Source: Membranipora membranacea
Lineage: Eukaryota > Bryozoa > Gymnolaemata > Cheilostomatida > Membraniporidae
DNA length: 60,000 nt
Direction of reading: 5' to 3'
Assembly (NCBI GenBank): GCA_914767715.1
Contig: OU612073.1
Location: 10,728,001-10,788,000, forward strand
This document shows positions 47,672-59,695 of the stretch, piece after piece (the stretch's first letter is position 1; the number at the start of each line of letters is the position of its first letter). A program made the position numbers and the translations under genes. The notes beneath the pieces are model-generated. The model did no database searches, was not told the DNA's origin, and saw nothing but the letters and a program-made list of their open reading frames with translations.

Positions 47672-47940
47672 ATCTGGGTGTAGTGGTTAGGATTCGAGCT
47701 TCTCAATCTGAGCGTTGCAGGTTCGAACCCCTGTCACTACCCATGATGCTGTAGGAGGTGAGCTCTCCGGACAGTAGCCTAGCTGCCCACCCTTACATTG
47801 TACAATGGTGCGCTAATTAGATGAGTTGTATCATGTATACTGACTGTATCGCGTATCATTGATCTTATGTGAGCATATTCTCATTGGCCCCGAAAGGGGC
47901 TCTGAATAGCAAATAAAGTGAATATTATTATTATTATTAT
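47672..47940 (+). mobile_element. tRNA-derived SINE, family S3, with (TTA)n tail
   Basis: The head reads GGGTGTAGTGGTTAGGATTC (box A) and GCAGGTTCGAACCCCTGTC (box B). It is followed by an unrelated body that ends AATAAAGTGAATATTATTATT. The tail and body mark it as a SINE rather than a tRNA gene. Confidence 0.7.
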
Positions 47941-48714
47941 AATTGTCGAAAGTGGGTGTCACAATACCTCTTCCTTCATAACTTTTATGAAGTTCATTAC
48001 AGTGAGGTAGGTCATCATCATGAATTCACTGGCTTCTTGGTTTCATTTTAGCTTTGCATCTTTTCTATTTGCCAAAACACCTGGAAATCAAGCTGCAAGT
48101 CTTGTTGATACATATTGAAATAAAAAGTTATACATATATACTCCTTCCAAGCTGTGTAATGTAATTTATGCTTATTATGGCCTTCCTTAGTTTAAACACT
48201 AAGCACGTTGCCCCCCCCCCTCTCATGTTATCAAGTGAGACTACCTTTAATCAAGCCAATATTACAAGACTAAACAACAGAGTTTGAATTAAATGCTGCA
48301 CCCCTGCTGTAGTAGCTCTTGTCAAAATAAATTAAAAAGGAAGTGCCTTCGATCAGAAGATTCCAATAGTCAATGACATGGCGACGTGACCTGTCCTTTC
48401 AGAGGAGGCATTTTGTTGCGGATTTAATTATTCATAAGAAATGTTCAAAGTACCACAATCTAAGATGAACAATCATTCAGTGAGCAATGAGAATTGGCTC
48501 TAATCAATTATCAATCCTCTGATTTAAAAAAAAACAAAATCATGCTTGAAATGACAGCTTCTGGGAATCTAAAAATTTGTCCAACACAAGTCTTCATGGA
48601 TGAAAAAAAGTTCTGCCAGGTCACATGACTATGACAATCAATTGTAAATAGAAATATTTGGAGATTAATTTTTTTAGGGCTCTTATAATCAAGTTATAGC
48701 CCACCTTTTAAACG

Positions 48715-48985
48715 GTGGTAGGAATGGTCTAATGGTTTAGGGTAAAGGCTTGCAATCTCTGAGGTCCAGGCTAAACTTCAAGCATACCAATCATCCAAGC
48801 CAGGGAAGGGAACACGACCGAAACTACCAGTAAAAAGAACCCCCTCTGCCTCTTCGTGTAAAGGGAGAAGCCGTTGCTGGCTTACAAAGAAAAAGGGCAC
48901 GGCATTAGTACTATGGGCCCTAGTACCTGTACCCAAAAGAGGATCACTCTCCCCGCTACAAGGATGACTCCACACTTCCCTGAGT
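48715..48985 (+). mobile_element. tRNA-derived SINE-like repeat, family S4
   Basis: The head reads GGAATGGTCTAATGGTTTAG and GCAATCTCTGAGGTCCAGGC, then a GC-richer body of about 200 bases unlike its AT-rich surroundings. There is one copy in the window, so the family is inferred. Confidence 0.45.
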
Positions 48986-50263
48986 TGCAGCAGTAGTAAC
49001 ATATAATTATAATTGAAATAATATGAATTCAGAATATGGACTTCACGATATCTTGTACCCAGTGAAGCATTAGTGGGAAACTGTGAACGTCAGCTCTGTG
49101 AAGTTCTAGGTATTGATTGTTGAAAATTACAGCACTGACAGCAACTAAATACATTGAGAATCTCTGAAGCCTTTCTCATATGCAGATAGTTACATAGCAA
49201 ATGACTGATTCCCGCCCTCATTTTATCATACACATTTTGCAGCAATGGTTCACTGAAAGATCGATGTTGGATATAAAAGAGAAAATTCATTTATATAATC
49301 ATGTTTTCTGTTTAGTCGTATTCAATAAATATCGCCAAAGAAATTTCTGAATTTTATGTTCTGATGGTACTCAGCTCATTAAAAGTATTGGCTGATTTTG
49401 GTGATTATCTCCTCCTGACCAAACTTTGAACTTCACTCTAGGGAAGTGTATTTAACATGGGTGAACTAAACCCACATATAATTATGTATTATACCAATAT
49501 AAACCCAATGAGCCACAATAATATTTTAAAAAAAAAATTTTCTCAAAGAAATCTACAAAAAACAGCCGTTACTATCAAAGTAATGTATCGCACACCTACT
49601 TCCAATAGTCCGATTACTTCCAAATTTCTTTTGGTTATTCAGAATAGGGCTGTCCAGATATGCCGATTTTTGCACCATTGTAAGTTGCATGCAAGCAAAA
49701 TGTAACATGTATATCTGTTTTTTGAAAGTGTGCCTGATGTGTGCTTACGATTGCGCAATACACCAGAGACCTTAGCCTTTGATATACTCTCTTTGTCTAA
49801 ACAAAGCCTCTTCTATAACAAGCTTTCAATTCAATCGAGGCACAATAATCCTATGTCCCAAATGCAACAAGTACAATTATAATCTGCTACTGGTAGCCTA
49901 ATACTGTGATTACCAAAGATTATAAATTGTTAATACTACATTTTACAAAATATTGTTATCATGAATTAAATGATTCGAATTCAGTAATTTAGCAGGAAAT
50001 CTCATCATTCAACTTCAAATGTGGAAATAAGTCTTAGGCACAAATGGTCTTGATTGGTTTCCCATCTTATTTCAATGATTAATATCTCAACAAAATTTTT
50101 ATTCATGTGTAGTTTAGTTGTAATTTCATGTATATATAGGTTTTTTCACCTTTGTCAAACATTTGATTGTCTAGAAAGTGCTTGAGTTTTTTATTATTCA
50201 ATCGACTTGCTCCACGACCAGTAGAGCCTCCTGAGTCAAACTACTAGAAGTGCATGGCAAGCT
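48986..50263. other. Spacer, no gene seen
   Basis: AT-rich. A frame at 49640-49690 reads FLLVIQNRAVQICRF, which may be a tiny reverse transcriptase C-terminal remnant. Confidence 0.35.
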
Positions 50264-50273
50264 AGTGCAACCA

Positions 50274-50376
50274 TAGTCTAAGTGCTCAGACTCCAAGGCG
50301 CAGGGAGTTGCTTGCGCAAACTATAATAGTTTGCGCAAGTAACTCCCTGCGCCTTGGAGTCTGGGCACTTAGACTA
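50274..50376. mobile_element. 103-bp near-perfect hairpin element with perfect 9-bp target duplication
   Basis: Arms of about 49 bases begin TAGTCTAAGTGC and end GCACTTAGACTA. They differ at two positions and enclose a loop of about five bases. GTGCAACCA lies on both sides (50265-50273, 50377-50385). The arms are GC-rich compared with the surroundings. Confidence 0.85.
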
Positions 50377-50386
50377 GTGCAACCAT

Positions 50387-51573
50387 GATGCGAATGGCTA
50401 TTATTATTATTATTATTGTAATCTCACATGACACATGCCTCCAAAATATACTGACTCTGTGGGTTCGGAAAGATCTTCTTTGTAATTTTGTGATGGCTTA
50501 TTTAGTCAACACAAACGGGTATGAATCTTTCAATTTAGAAATTGTGGTTAAAATAGATTATATTTTATTAGCTTCGATTGTTTGATGCAGGAAGCGTGCT
50601 ATCAAGAATGAGATGGATTTAAGAGTTGTGACATACGTTAGAGTGTCAGTCGCACAGCGCGCATGCGTTGGAGGTCATGGGTTTTGTTAGCCCCGAGGGC
50701 TTGTCAATTGGGATGCATGGGTTTCTCTTTGATTACAGATTATAGCAAGAAGCTGATCTATGAATACTGAATTGCAATCTAACTATTATGATAAATGGAA
50801 GGTTACCAAAATATGTGCATATCTTGGCACTGAGCATAGGGATTCATAAGTTAAAATTGAGATAGGAACTGGAAAGTGTTTAACACAGAGTAATTCATTA
50901 TGCTAGCAATATTAATTGTAAGCAGAAGCTGTACACACAGCATTCTTCTCATAGAGTGTTATCATGTGTTGCTATTCACAATAAAATATCTAATTGTGTG
51001 GCTAATTAAAATTGTTTTTAAAAACAGGAGCATACGCTATTGTTTGGTGACACGATTGAGTCAACATAATCTCATAATTGTGTTGGTTTGTGGTGGTTTG
51101 TGTTGTCGCAATGTCTCTCTGTTTAGTCATACAATCAAAAGATTTACTATGTAGTGCTCTCATATTTACAGGTAGGCATACTAGTAGTGATTGCTTATTT
51201 ATTTATTTATAGAGGCTTACAAAAGGATGGCTAATAATCTAGGTTAGCACAATACAATTTTGAATATTATCATTGGCTAAGGCCCCTGTAACTCCTTGCT
51301 CTCTGTATGGCATCACAGCCATTAACACAGTGAGTAATATCCTCATGACAGTAGATACAATAGTAAAAACCTTTCATACTGTGATTTATCTGGATACCCA
51401 ACTAACTATATTGACTTAAAGCTGTTGATGGCATATGGCCGAGGAGCTATTGGTGACTGCATTTGGAAAACTTCTAACTCAAATTAAGCTGCAAAACAAA
51501 ATCCCTCCCCTGCCTTCTCTGGTCTTCACCTGATTGATTTGATTGATGTATTACATATCACAGACAATATTAC
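50387..51573. other. Spacer, no gene seen
   Basis: Begins with an (ATT)n microsatellite at 50399-50418. No protein-like frame and no recognised repeat follow. Confidence 0.4.
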
Positions 51574-52920
51574 CAGGGCTCTCAACCACTCAGATTTAGC
51601 CCGAGTTACTCAGATTTTTGCATTCAACTCAGGCTTCTCAGGGGATTTTAAAATGTGAGCTAAAACTCGTTGGCAGAGATGAATAATATATAAACAATGC
51701 TAAATGTTGCCTTACAATAATTTATGTCATATTATTAATGAATGATCAGGTATTAGATTCTAGTTGTGATAAGCTATGCTCTCACTGCGCTGCCTATTCA
51801 AGTCATTTATGTGAGATTCCAATTTGTATTTGAGAACGCTTTTAAAATTTAGCTTGTAATGAACTTTACATGATTGAATGAACCTAGTCTTTAATTTGAA
51901 TATCAACACATTACACCCAACTTGCCTTTCTGTCAAAGCATCTCGGTTCAGACTGAGATGACATAAAACTTTTGCATGTGAATAATGTGTGGTATTTGTT
52001 GTGGGTATTTGATTTCATTTGTGATAAGCTATGCTCTTATTGCTCTCCCAGTGATTTGCAAATAGATTATTATGGCTAAATAGAAATTTGAATTTTAGGA
52101 ATGTTAAAAAAGTCATTTTGCAGGTGAACCGGATAAATCCGGGCAATGATTTCAATAGCATCACATTACATCAATTATATGCCTTTCTACCCTGGCGGCT
52201 CGATTCGTCAGCCTTTAAAACAATATTTTTACAAACATATTTTTACATCATGGGGATTCATTTTCACCTGTGGCGATGGCCTTGGTTAGTCCATATGAAT
52301 TGGTTCATCTGGATCAAATCTAAAAATATTTACGATTTTATGTTTACAAGCAATGCTCTAGGTTTTTATTGATTTACTAGCTATCACAAACATGAAATGT
52401 TGCGAGAAAAGGATGCATATACTTTGTCATTAAAAGAGCTTGCTGCTAATGTATGGAACTTGCATTTGAGGGCATCGCTCTAGGAAATTTTGTATGATGT
52501 GATGCTCATCAGCAGAACAGCACAATAATATCGAGGTCGCCTACGACAACCCTCAAATTCTTGGCAACATTAAAAACTTTTCTTAGTAATTTCTTGTCTA
52601 TGGTACATATGCTCGTGTGCAAAACAGGCAGACAATACATCAAGAGGGAAACTACAAAACTTTTGAACATCATGGAAGCTAATGGCTTTGTACTTAGATG
52701 CAACATTTTTTTAACAACATACATTCTTTGACTTGCTTTGCCAGCTATTCTTTGCACATAATCTTCAAATCCCAGGTATTTCACCCGACAATATTTCGGT
52801 ACCATCTCAGACATACCCTCAGCTGTTTATGCTCAGGGCGTTTTACACCTTTAAAGTACCACTATGGGACATGCTAATATCAAAACTCAGGTTTCGAATC
52901 CTCCCAGGTTGAGAGCCCTG
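51574..52920. mobile_element. 1.35-kb non-autonomous DNA transposon with 14-bp terminal inverted repeats
   Basis: Starts CAGGGCTCTCAACC and ends with its exact complement GGTTGAGAGCCCTG. ATATTAC occurs directly before and after (51567-51573, 52921-52927). The CAGGG ends are hAT-like, although hAT elements usually make 8-bp duplications. No transposase frame is seen. A reverse transcriptase fragment lies inside. Confidence 0.65.
52509..52814 (-). mobile_element. Non-LTR retrotransposon fragment (RT C-terminal part)
   Basis: Minus-strand frame with VKYLGFEDYVQRIAGKASQR, MYVVKKM and FKSFVVSLLMYCLPV, the usual order after the RT palm in LINE ORF2. Located within the 1.35-kb terminal-repeat element. 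Confidence 0.6.
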
Positions 52921-52927
52921 ATATTAC

Positions 52928-54312
52928 ATAATCAAATAGTAACTAGAAACCAGAAGTATTTTATATCTGATATCATATGCCTTCATAATAACAATACTAC
53001 TACTATTAAGGCTTCTTTGAGGGAAGGATTTGGGATTTCAACGTGACATTTATTTTCGCACAAATCAGAAGCACTGCCCAATCTATTCTTAAAAAATTTA
53101 CTTGAAAGACAGTAATTTATGTTTGAAACAACCCTAATAATCTTCAATAATTTTTGATTGACATTGTTTCCTCAATCAATCCTTGTTTAAAATGTGATAG
53201 TGTCAGGCCTTCTTGTGTATTTCTTAGGATTGAAATATTTCATAATTGTTTGATGGGTATCCCTGGCTTAAATTTAATTCATATCACTGGGCAAGGTCGG
53301 TTGACACAAGTACCAGTAGATGAATTATGCGTCCTCATTTAATCCCCCCACTCAAAAACTTTGACCCCATCCAGCAAAAATTAGAACCAGTAGTATTGAA
53401 TTTGGATTGGATTGGAAATAGTAAATCAAATATCTATCGCTACCTATTCTCTTGCTATCTTGCAAGTATAAGGGTTTACGGAGAGTTATTTAACCAGATT
53501 GACACAATCTGCTTGGTGCTTGGAGTTTGAAATAAAACCTGTATACAGGGAGAACTTGTATGCTGGTATAGTTTCTGATATTTGGAGACATTCAATTTTG
53601 GTCCTAGATTCTTCCTCTGTAAAGAATTCTCTCATTTAAGTTTGTATGTTTGTATGATACAAGGACGGGATATGATAAATTAGGCAAAGTGGGATAACTT
53701 CTAATTCATATTAAGTACGATATTGTATGAAAATGAGAAGATAACTCTACAGCAACTTGAAGCCAAAATACTTTTAATGAACTGAGTACACCAGCAGCCT
53801 TTAGTTAGCTAGGTAGTTTATTCCTATCTCCAACGTAAGTCTGAGAAATATTTTGTCTTGTTAGAGCCCCTCTGCTCATGCGCGAACTGTTGAGGCATAC
53901 GTTCGTCTCTGCAGCATAGGGCTTGAACTAATTCACATAGTCTGGGTACCCAAATTGGGGAAACAAAACAAACAATTTAGAAATATTTTGGCCTAAATGG
54001 AACACTGGTTTTGATATCTCATAACCTTGAACCCTGGGAGTTGCCTTTCTTGATGGAAGGCAGCGCCACCACTGCCGTGCTGCAGAGATAGACTATGTCA
54101 CAAGGCTATCCTGCAGGCAGAGTGTGTTAGAGCAATAAAAATGTGAGAAAAAATGTAGAAAAATCAGTTACTAATTGTCAATGCATACACATAATTAAGA
54201 TCAGGACATCTGGTTAAAAAATTCAGTTGTAAAATGAAAATACGGAGTTCAGGAATTTAATGCATAGGTTTCTAAGACAGTATTTTCTGAGGTCAATACG
54301 ACATTTTAGCTG
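52928..54312. other. Spacer, no gene seen
   Basis: AT-rich with short chance frames only. Confidence 0.4.
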
Positions 54313-55260
54313 TCAGTACCTGCCTGAGGGCAGTTGCTCCGGTTCAAACAGGGGGGTGCGGTCTGTAGCATTCATGCGTAGGCGTCTCTGTTTGAAGCAT
54401 TGTTCATATATGGCACTTATGGATGGAAAGTTACAGTGAGCCATGGAGCTTGCTAGACTGATGACGCTGTCTAGATCAGATTGACAGGTTTTAGAAACAT
54501 GACCTAAAATGGTACAAAGATGGTAGATAAAAACAGATTGTATAAAAGTTAAGTAGCACTTAGTTCTGATTGGACATGATATATTCAAGGAGTACAGTCT
54601 TTTCATAATGAAAATGCGTTTACGGGCTTTTTTTACGACAGCCTGTGTGTTTGCTTTGAAGTTTAACTTCTCATCAACAACAGTGCTCAGATATTTGAAT
54701 GAGTCAACCTGTTCTACGGCAGTGCCATCTGTTAGTAAACTATCACAGGTGGGGTTGTCCCTCATATTACTGATGATTAGTTCTTTAGTTTTGCTGACAT
54801 TTAGGACTAGCTCGTTGGATTGGAACCAGTCAATAAGTTCATTAGCCGCAGATGGTAATGTTGATGGCACAGTGTTACTAAGTAACTCGAGAAGGATGGT
54901 GTCATCGGCGTACTTAGTAAGATGATATGAGCCGTAGTCAGGGATAGGCATGTCTTGAATATATAGAGAAAACAACGCAGGACTCAATACACACTATTGA
55001 GGGCTACCGATGTTAGTGGTTCGGCTATCAGAGATACCAGCTTCAGTTATAACACGTTGAGACCTGTCAGTCATGGAACTGTAGACTAAGTTTATGATAT
55101 TACTATGCAGTTCCATATCCACGAGTTGGTGCGTTAAGATGGTGGGACTAATAGTGTTGAACGCACTAGTAAAGTCTATAAACAAACACCTGGCAAAGTT
55201 TTTAGCGTGCCTATCTAGGTGAGATGTTACAGTGTCCAGCTTAAAAACTTTTTTCACTTC
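54313..55260 (-). mobile_element. 5'-truncated non-LTR retrotransposon, reverse transcriptase with one stop
   Basis: The minus strand reads RT motif A (LFIDFTSAFNTISP), NIGSPQ then a TAG in place of the usual Gly, CVLSPALFSLYIQDM, KYADDTILL (motif C), KYLSTVVDEKLNF and KKARKRIFIMKRL. The single TAG at about 54992 breaks an otherwise long frame, so it is a fairly young dead copy. It differs in sequence from the element at 18195-19820. Confidence 0.85.
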
Positions 55261-55624
55261 AATAAATAATATATCACATATTCATGGCATATGAACTAGA
55301 TTATTAAGAAAATTAATCTGCAGCGTCTATATACATCAGTTCAAGTCCATCATACCAGTTATAAGCCTAAGGAGCCTAAGGAGGTGCTTTGGCACGCACA
55401 GATTGGAGAAAGAGAGAGTCTGGCAGAGTCAACCCACAGAGATATATTGAGAAGGAAGATTCGTTTGACTTTATACTGTGAACACATATCATGTAATTAT
55501 AATAACTATTTAAAACAATAAATAAACTATTTAAAATCTATACAAGCTCGGTGAAGTTTATTTAACTTGAGTTAGTTAGGAACCAGGAATTCAACCATAA
55601 CAAACATTGCACGGATTTGTAGGC

Positions 55625-55850
55625 AAGCCTAACCAAGTCTTGATCAAAAAAGGAGGATTCAAATCATATGCCTTATTTTAGTGCCTTATCGGTGAGGCTC
55701 TCTGTTTCCAGGCAGGTCGAAGCACATCTATGGGCCAACCAATGCACGAGTAGGTGATGGACCGCAGTGGGATTTGTACCCTAGACCTTCAACATGTGCA
55801 TGCTGAAGTCCGGCGCTCTAATCAACTGAGCCACCTCGTACTCTTCCCAA
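55625..55850 (-). mobile_element. tRNA-derived SINE, family S1
   Basis: Minus orientation with CTAATCAACTGAGCCACCTC (head), GCAGTGGGATTTGTACCCTA (box B region) and the S1 body CAGGCAGGTCGAAGCACA. Confidence 0.6.
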
Positions 55851-56879
55851 AAGAGTTGATTCTAGGATTGCTTTCATAACAATGTAACTAACTCATAATC
55901 CAAAAGAATGAATGATACCTTTGAGTTTAAACTGGTGCCAGTATCACAATCCGGTCAAGATTATCCCTAATTACATAGGCAATAATCTCGAGGATTGATT
56001 GAAATGATGGTGTTTCTCGAATTCTGCTTTCAAAAATTAAATCGAAAAGGTATACGCTTGTGGATTCCCATATCAAGCCACAAGCATCAATTAAAATGTT
56101 TAGCTCAGACTGAACCTTTGTTAGAGAGTGCTTACTTTTGAGTAACCTCTATCCCCCTCCCATCTATGTTAGAGTGCAAGGTCATCGCTAAGCTAATATT
56201 ATTGGATTTGATACCCCTTCAGTCAACTGCTGCCGGGTTTTGTTGGGCAGTCATGTCTGCAATGTCGATCTGAGTAGTCCCAATTCATGGCCATTGAGGC
56301 AACATGGACACCTTGTCAAGTTGGGTGACCCGACAGGAATAATATTGCACAATATAGCATGTTAGCAATGAGAGTGGTGAGTGTTTGCAGTAGCTACTGT
56401 TATCTTATATTCAGCTCTATTTATCAGGGCCTATCAGTTTCAGTTATTTATTTATTTATCAGATTTAATGTTATTTATTCAGCTCAATGTTCAGGTTCAG
56501 TTATTGGTTCAGCTCTATTTATCCTAACAGTCAACGGAATGAATTCTATAGCAATTTGGGAATTTAACTCTTACAAACAAAGCCTTGTTCGCCACGAACG
56601 TCAAAATTTACACAGTTTTTTCTCCATTTTTGATGAGATTTTGATGGAGGATAAACCGGGTAAGACTGTGTTCAAATAACAAGGTACAAAATACTAAATA
56701 CTAAAAAGTTAAAGTTGATACAAATTATGGTGTTGCTTGTACTTGGTACTTGTAGTTACTTTTAATGTTAGCCTTGGTTTTCAATCCTCAATAATTTTAA
56801 ATGATTTGATTTATTTACAGCTGGGAATACAGTGCTGTTTGTTACTTTATAATCTCATAACATTCTACTGAGCTTACAT
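55851..56879. other. Upstream of truncated peptidase copy C, no gene seen
   Basis: Contains a short stretch of ATTTATTTATCAG-like repeats near 56420-56520. No protein-like frame. Confidence 0.4.
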
Positions 56880-58516
56880 ATGCCATTCGGACACGAAAGA
56901 CAACTGAGTATGGATGAAACAACCTGCGAGTGTTCACCATTTAGTCGAGCTAGTGGGAAGTACAAAACAATGCCAGTAAATTACAATAAGGAAAAGCCAA
57001 TGCAAGGATGGGATGGGACGGGACGCGAATTAACTAAGTCATCAAAACAGCACCATGAAAGCAAGACAACGCATGAACAAGATACAGCAAAACAATTATG
57101 TGTTCATATAGGTAAAAAAGTAACATCAACTGAAAAGGGTGTTGAAGATCAGAGGAATGCGTCCCAACACTTTACTATAACAGAAACCAAAGAAGAGGAC
57201 AACACACCCTGCCAAGATGGAGGGATAACTGATGCCGACGAAGCCTGGCTCGCATCTTTAGAGACAGTGGAAACTTCACTCAAATTCAACGATCCGCCTG
57301 AGGAATTTCTTCAGATACTGTATAGGTAAGCAAATCAACATCTTATGTTTTCTGAGGGCCCTATGTCTATACTACTATAGTACGATTTTTCACCCGATCA
57401 ATGGGTTCTCAAACCCATATTACACATACTATTCGTGTTCAATGATGCCCAATTTTCCGCATATACATACGATCTCAAAGGAAACATCTGACCGAGTTCC
57501 GAGTAACCATGTTCGATTCTTGTCATTTCTTTTTCTGAACCGCAATATAAAGGGAGACACCACATATGCAATAGATCATGTTGATGAAGCTTCAAACGGG
57601 TTGAACCTGTAAACTACGGTGTTAGTTACTTGACCTCATTTGCAAATAATTGTATTGTGGGATATTTATGAACAAACCCAGTTGATTGTTTTAGCCAGGA
57701 GAACAATAGAGGACAGTGTGTCTGTGTCAATGCTGGTCTGAGTGTCAAATGAATAGCAAACTTTGTGTCCAAGTGTGTACCAGAGTCAAGTGGTTGTCTT
57801 CATGACACTATATAACATGGTATATGCATAAGAATAAAGAAAATCTGATAGAATAATTATAAATTCCCTGCTAAGTTGGTTTCACATGATTTCTGAGCCA
57901 TTCATGATTTTCAGGCCAGTATTGTAGTTTTAATTATCTAAATTTATAATTCCAACAGATAGGCTCATCCAGCCATAGAAATATCCCAAAGAACTAGTTC
58001 CCAATTAATTATGTCTTCTTTTACAGGTCTGTTAATGACAACGAAATACAGAAAATATTCTGGTCTCATTCCTACGACAAGCAAAACTCATTCATCATAT
58101 TCGTAGAAAGAATAACATCAGATCTTCTAGAAGCTCTGGAAAAGCTATTGCAACAAGACTGTCCAAAGTTATCAGTCAAAATCGTGAAAACAGATAGTAT
58201 GGGCGAGAAACTAGGAACAATCATTGTTGAGGAGGACTGCAACCCGTGTCATGATTTAGTTCAGTGGACAAGAACAGGGAGAACAGCAACATGCGAAGTC
58301 TTATTGCAAGCAACACAACCCCATAAAAATGGAAGGTCAAGTTTGTTTGGCGTAACGTCAGCCCATCTGCTTCTTAGTAACGAGGAAATGCTCTCCTTTG
58401 AAAATGTCAACCCTCAGGATGATCAACATCTTCTGATCAGAGAGTTCCGAAACAAACTACTCCAAAGGATGAACACATCCTTCAACTATGTTACACAAAA
58501 CTCACCGTTAGATTAA
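56880..58516 (+). pseudogene. Truncated trypsin-like peptidase gene, copy C
   Basis: Close copy of gene A. Exon 1 is 56880-57325 (donor GTAAGC) and exon 2 starts at 58027. Most residues match gene A: SGKYKTMP, DADEAWLASLET, NDPPEEFLQ, NEIQKIFWSHSYDKQ, EEDCNPCHDLVQW, GVTSAHLLLS with the catalytic His262. After LLQRM (residue 297) the homology stops at about 58470 and 14 unrelated residues lead to a TAA at 58514. Those residues are the antisense of NADSYN1 intron 15 and the end of exon 15. The catalytic Asp and Ser and all of exon 3 are missing, so the 311-aa product cannot be a peptidase. The module and the frame are intact, so a truncated protein could still be made and act like the module-only paralog. 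Confidence 0.85.
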
Positions 58517-59695
58517 TTTTGTTGAACTGCCAGGGCCAGTTGACGTTGTACAGAAATTGTCTCTGATCGAATCGATTATCATCTGGACTATAGGACTCGG
58601 CGTGGTACGAAGAAGTTAGAGTCGTCATCTTATGTCTGTTGATTGAGTAGCATCGGAAAAAGTGCTTCACTTTACCAGCTATCTGTAAACATAACCAAAT
58701 AACAACATGATAAATAGCATTCTGGGACTTCCAGAGACTCAATAATATTATTGAGTCTATGAGGATTGCTGTCTCGGTGGTTTGCAATAGGAAAATGGTG
58801 ATTGACAAGTAATGTAACACAGAGGGTAGGGGGAGGGGAGGTTGTCTGACCATATACCGCTCAAAAATTGTTGAGTGGTTGTAATAAGTGACAATTATTA
58901 GTTACATAATTTGTTTCCCATCAACCAGTGGTCTAGCTTTTGATGCCATAGTTTCATGCGGTGGGAAGTGTATGCATGTTGCGGAACAAATTCAGCTAAT
59001 ATAGTTCACTCCTGATATTTGTGATACTACAGATTTTTTATGACTTCTTTCAGCCAGATTTTGGGTCGGCAATATTTTCATCAGTCAGTTAGAGTGGACC
59101 AGCATTGCCACGCGACTACCTTTATTGGTTTGAGGAGTTCCATAGACTTGATATACTCTATATACTCTGTAAGTCTATGGGAAGTACACCCCAAACCAAA
59201 GAAGTAGCCGCGTGACAAGGCTGGAGTGTTTCAGGTCTAGCACACATACTTAGTACTTACCTCCAGTGGGGTGTACATATCTCTCCAGCGATCGGCAAGT
59301 TTACAGTACATACTATAAGGTCCACACATTATCACTTTCCTCAGCTTACAAAATACAGACAACTCCTCATATGTCATACCCATATCCTCCTATACAAGTC
59401 ATAGAAAAAAAATACACTCACCTCATGTGCTTAATTATTTTTAATGTGTGTAGAGTGTAAAAATATCTGGTCAGCAAACGTTTTATCTTATGGTTGTCCT
59501 TGTGACAAATAAGGTCTCAAGTCGTCCTAAAAATTTGTGAGGAACTTTTACATCATTTGTCGAATTAATAATAATCATGAGCAGAGCTTCTTCTTCCCAC
59601 TCAGGAAAGCTTATAACCTCCTCACCTCATCCGTCTGAGCTATCTGTCCGCCTTCTAGTGGTTCTAGCTCGGCTGTAGGTGGATTCTCTAGTATT
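58506..59695 (-). CDS. Partial second NADSYN1 copy: exons 13, 14, 15 (runs off window)
   Basis: Minus-strand exons 59695-59626, 59389-59261 and 58682-58506 have the same lengths (70, 129, 177 nt), phases and GT-AG borders as NADSYN1 exons 13-15 and no stop. Only a few residues differ, for example VFCKLRK for VFGKLRK and [10 protein letters not shown] for [10 protein letters not shown]. Earlier exons would lie beyond position 60000; exon 12 would be expected about 90 bases outside the window. Exon 16 is absent: homology ends about 35 bases into intron 15, at the junction with peptidase copy C. Exon 15 would read on into the intron and reach a stop soon after. If the 5' part is intact, the product would differ from NADSYN1 only in its last ~25 residues; it may equally be a fragment. 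Confidence 0.85.
59100..59223. mobile_element. MITE with nested palindrome in intron 14 of the NADSYN1 copy
   Basis: Outer arms CAGCATTGCCACGCGACTAC / GTAGCCGCGTGACAAGGCTG resemble the elements in ACOT8 introns. An inner palindrome CATAGACTT ... AAGTCTATG lies at its centre. The matching place in NADSYN1 intron 14 (after CACACTCCAG, about 34053) has no such element. Confidence 0.7.
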
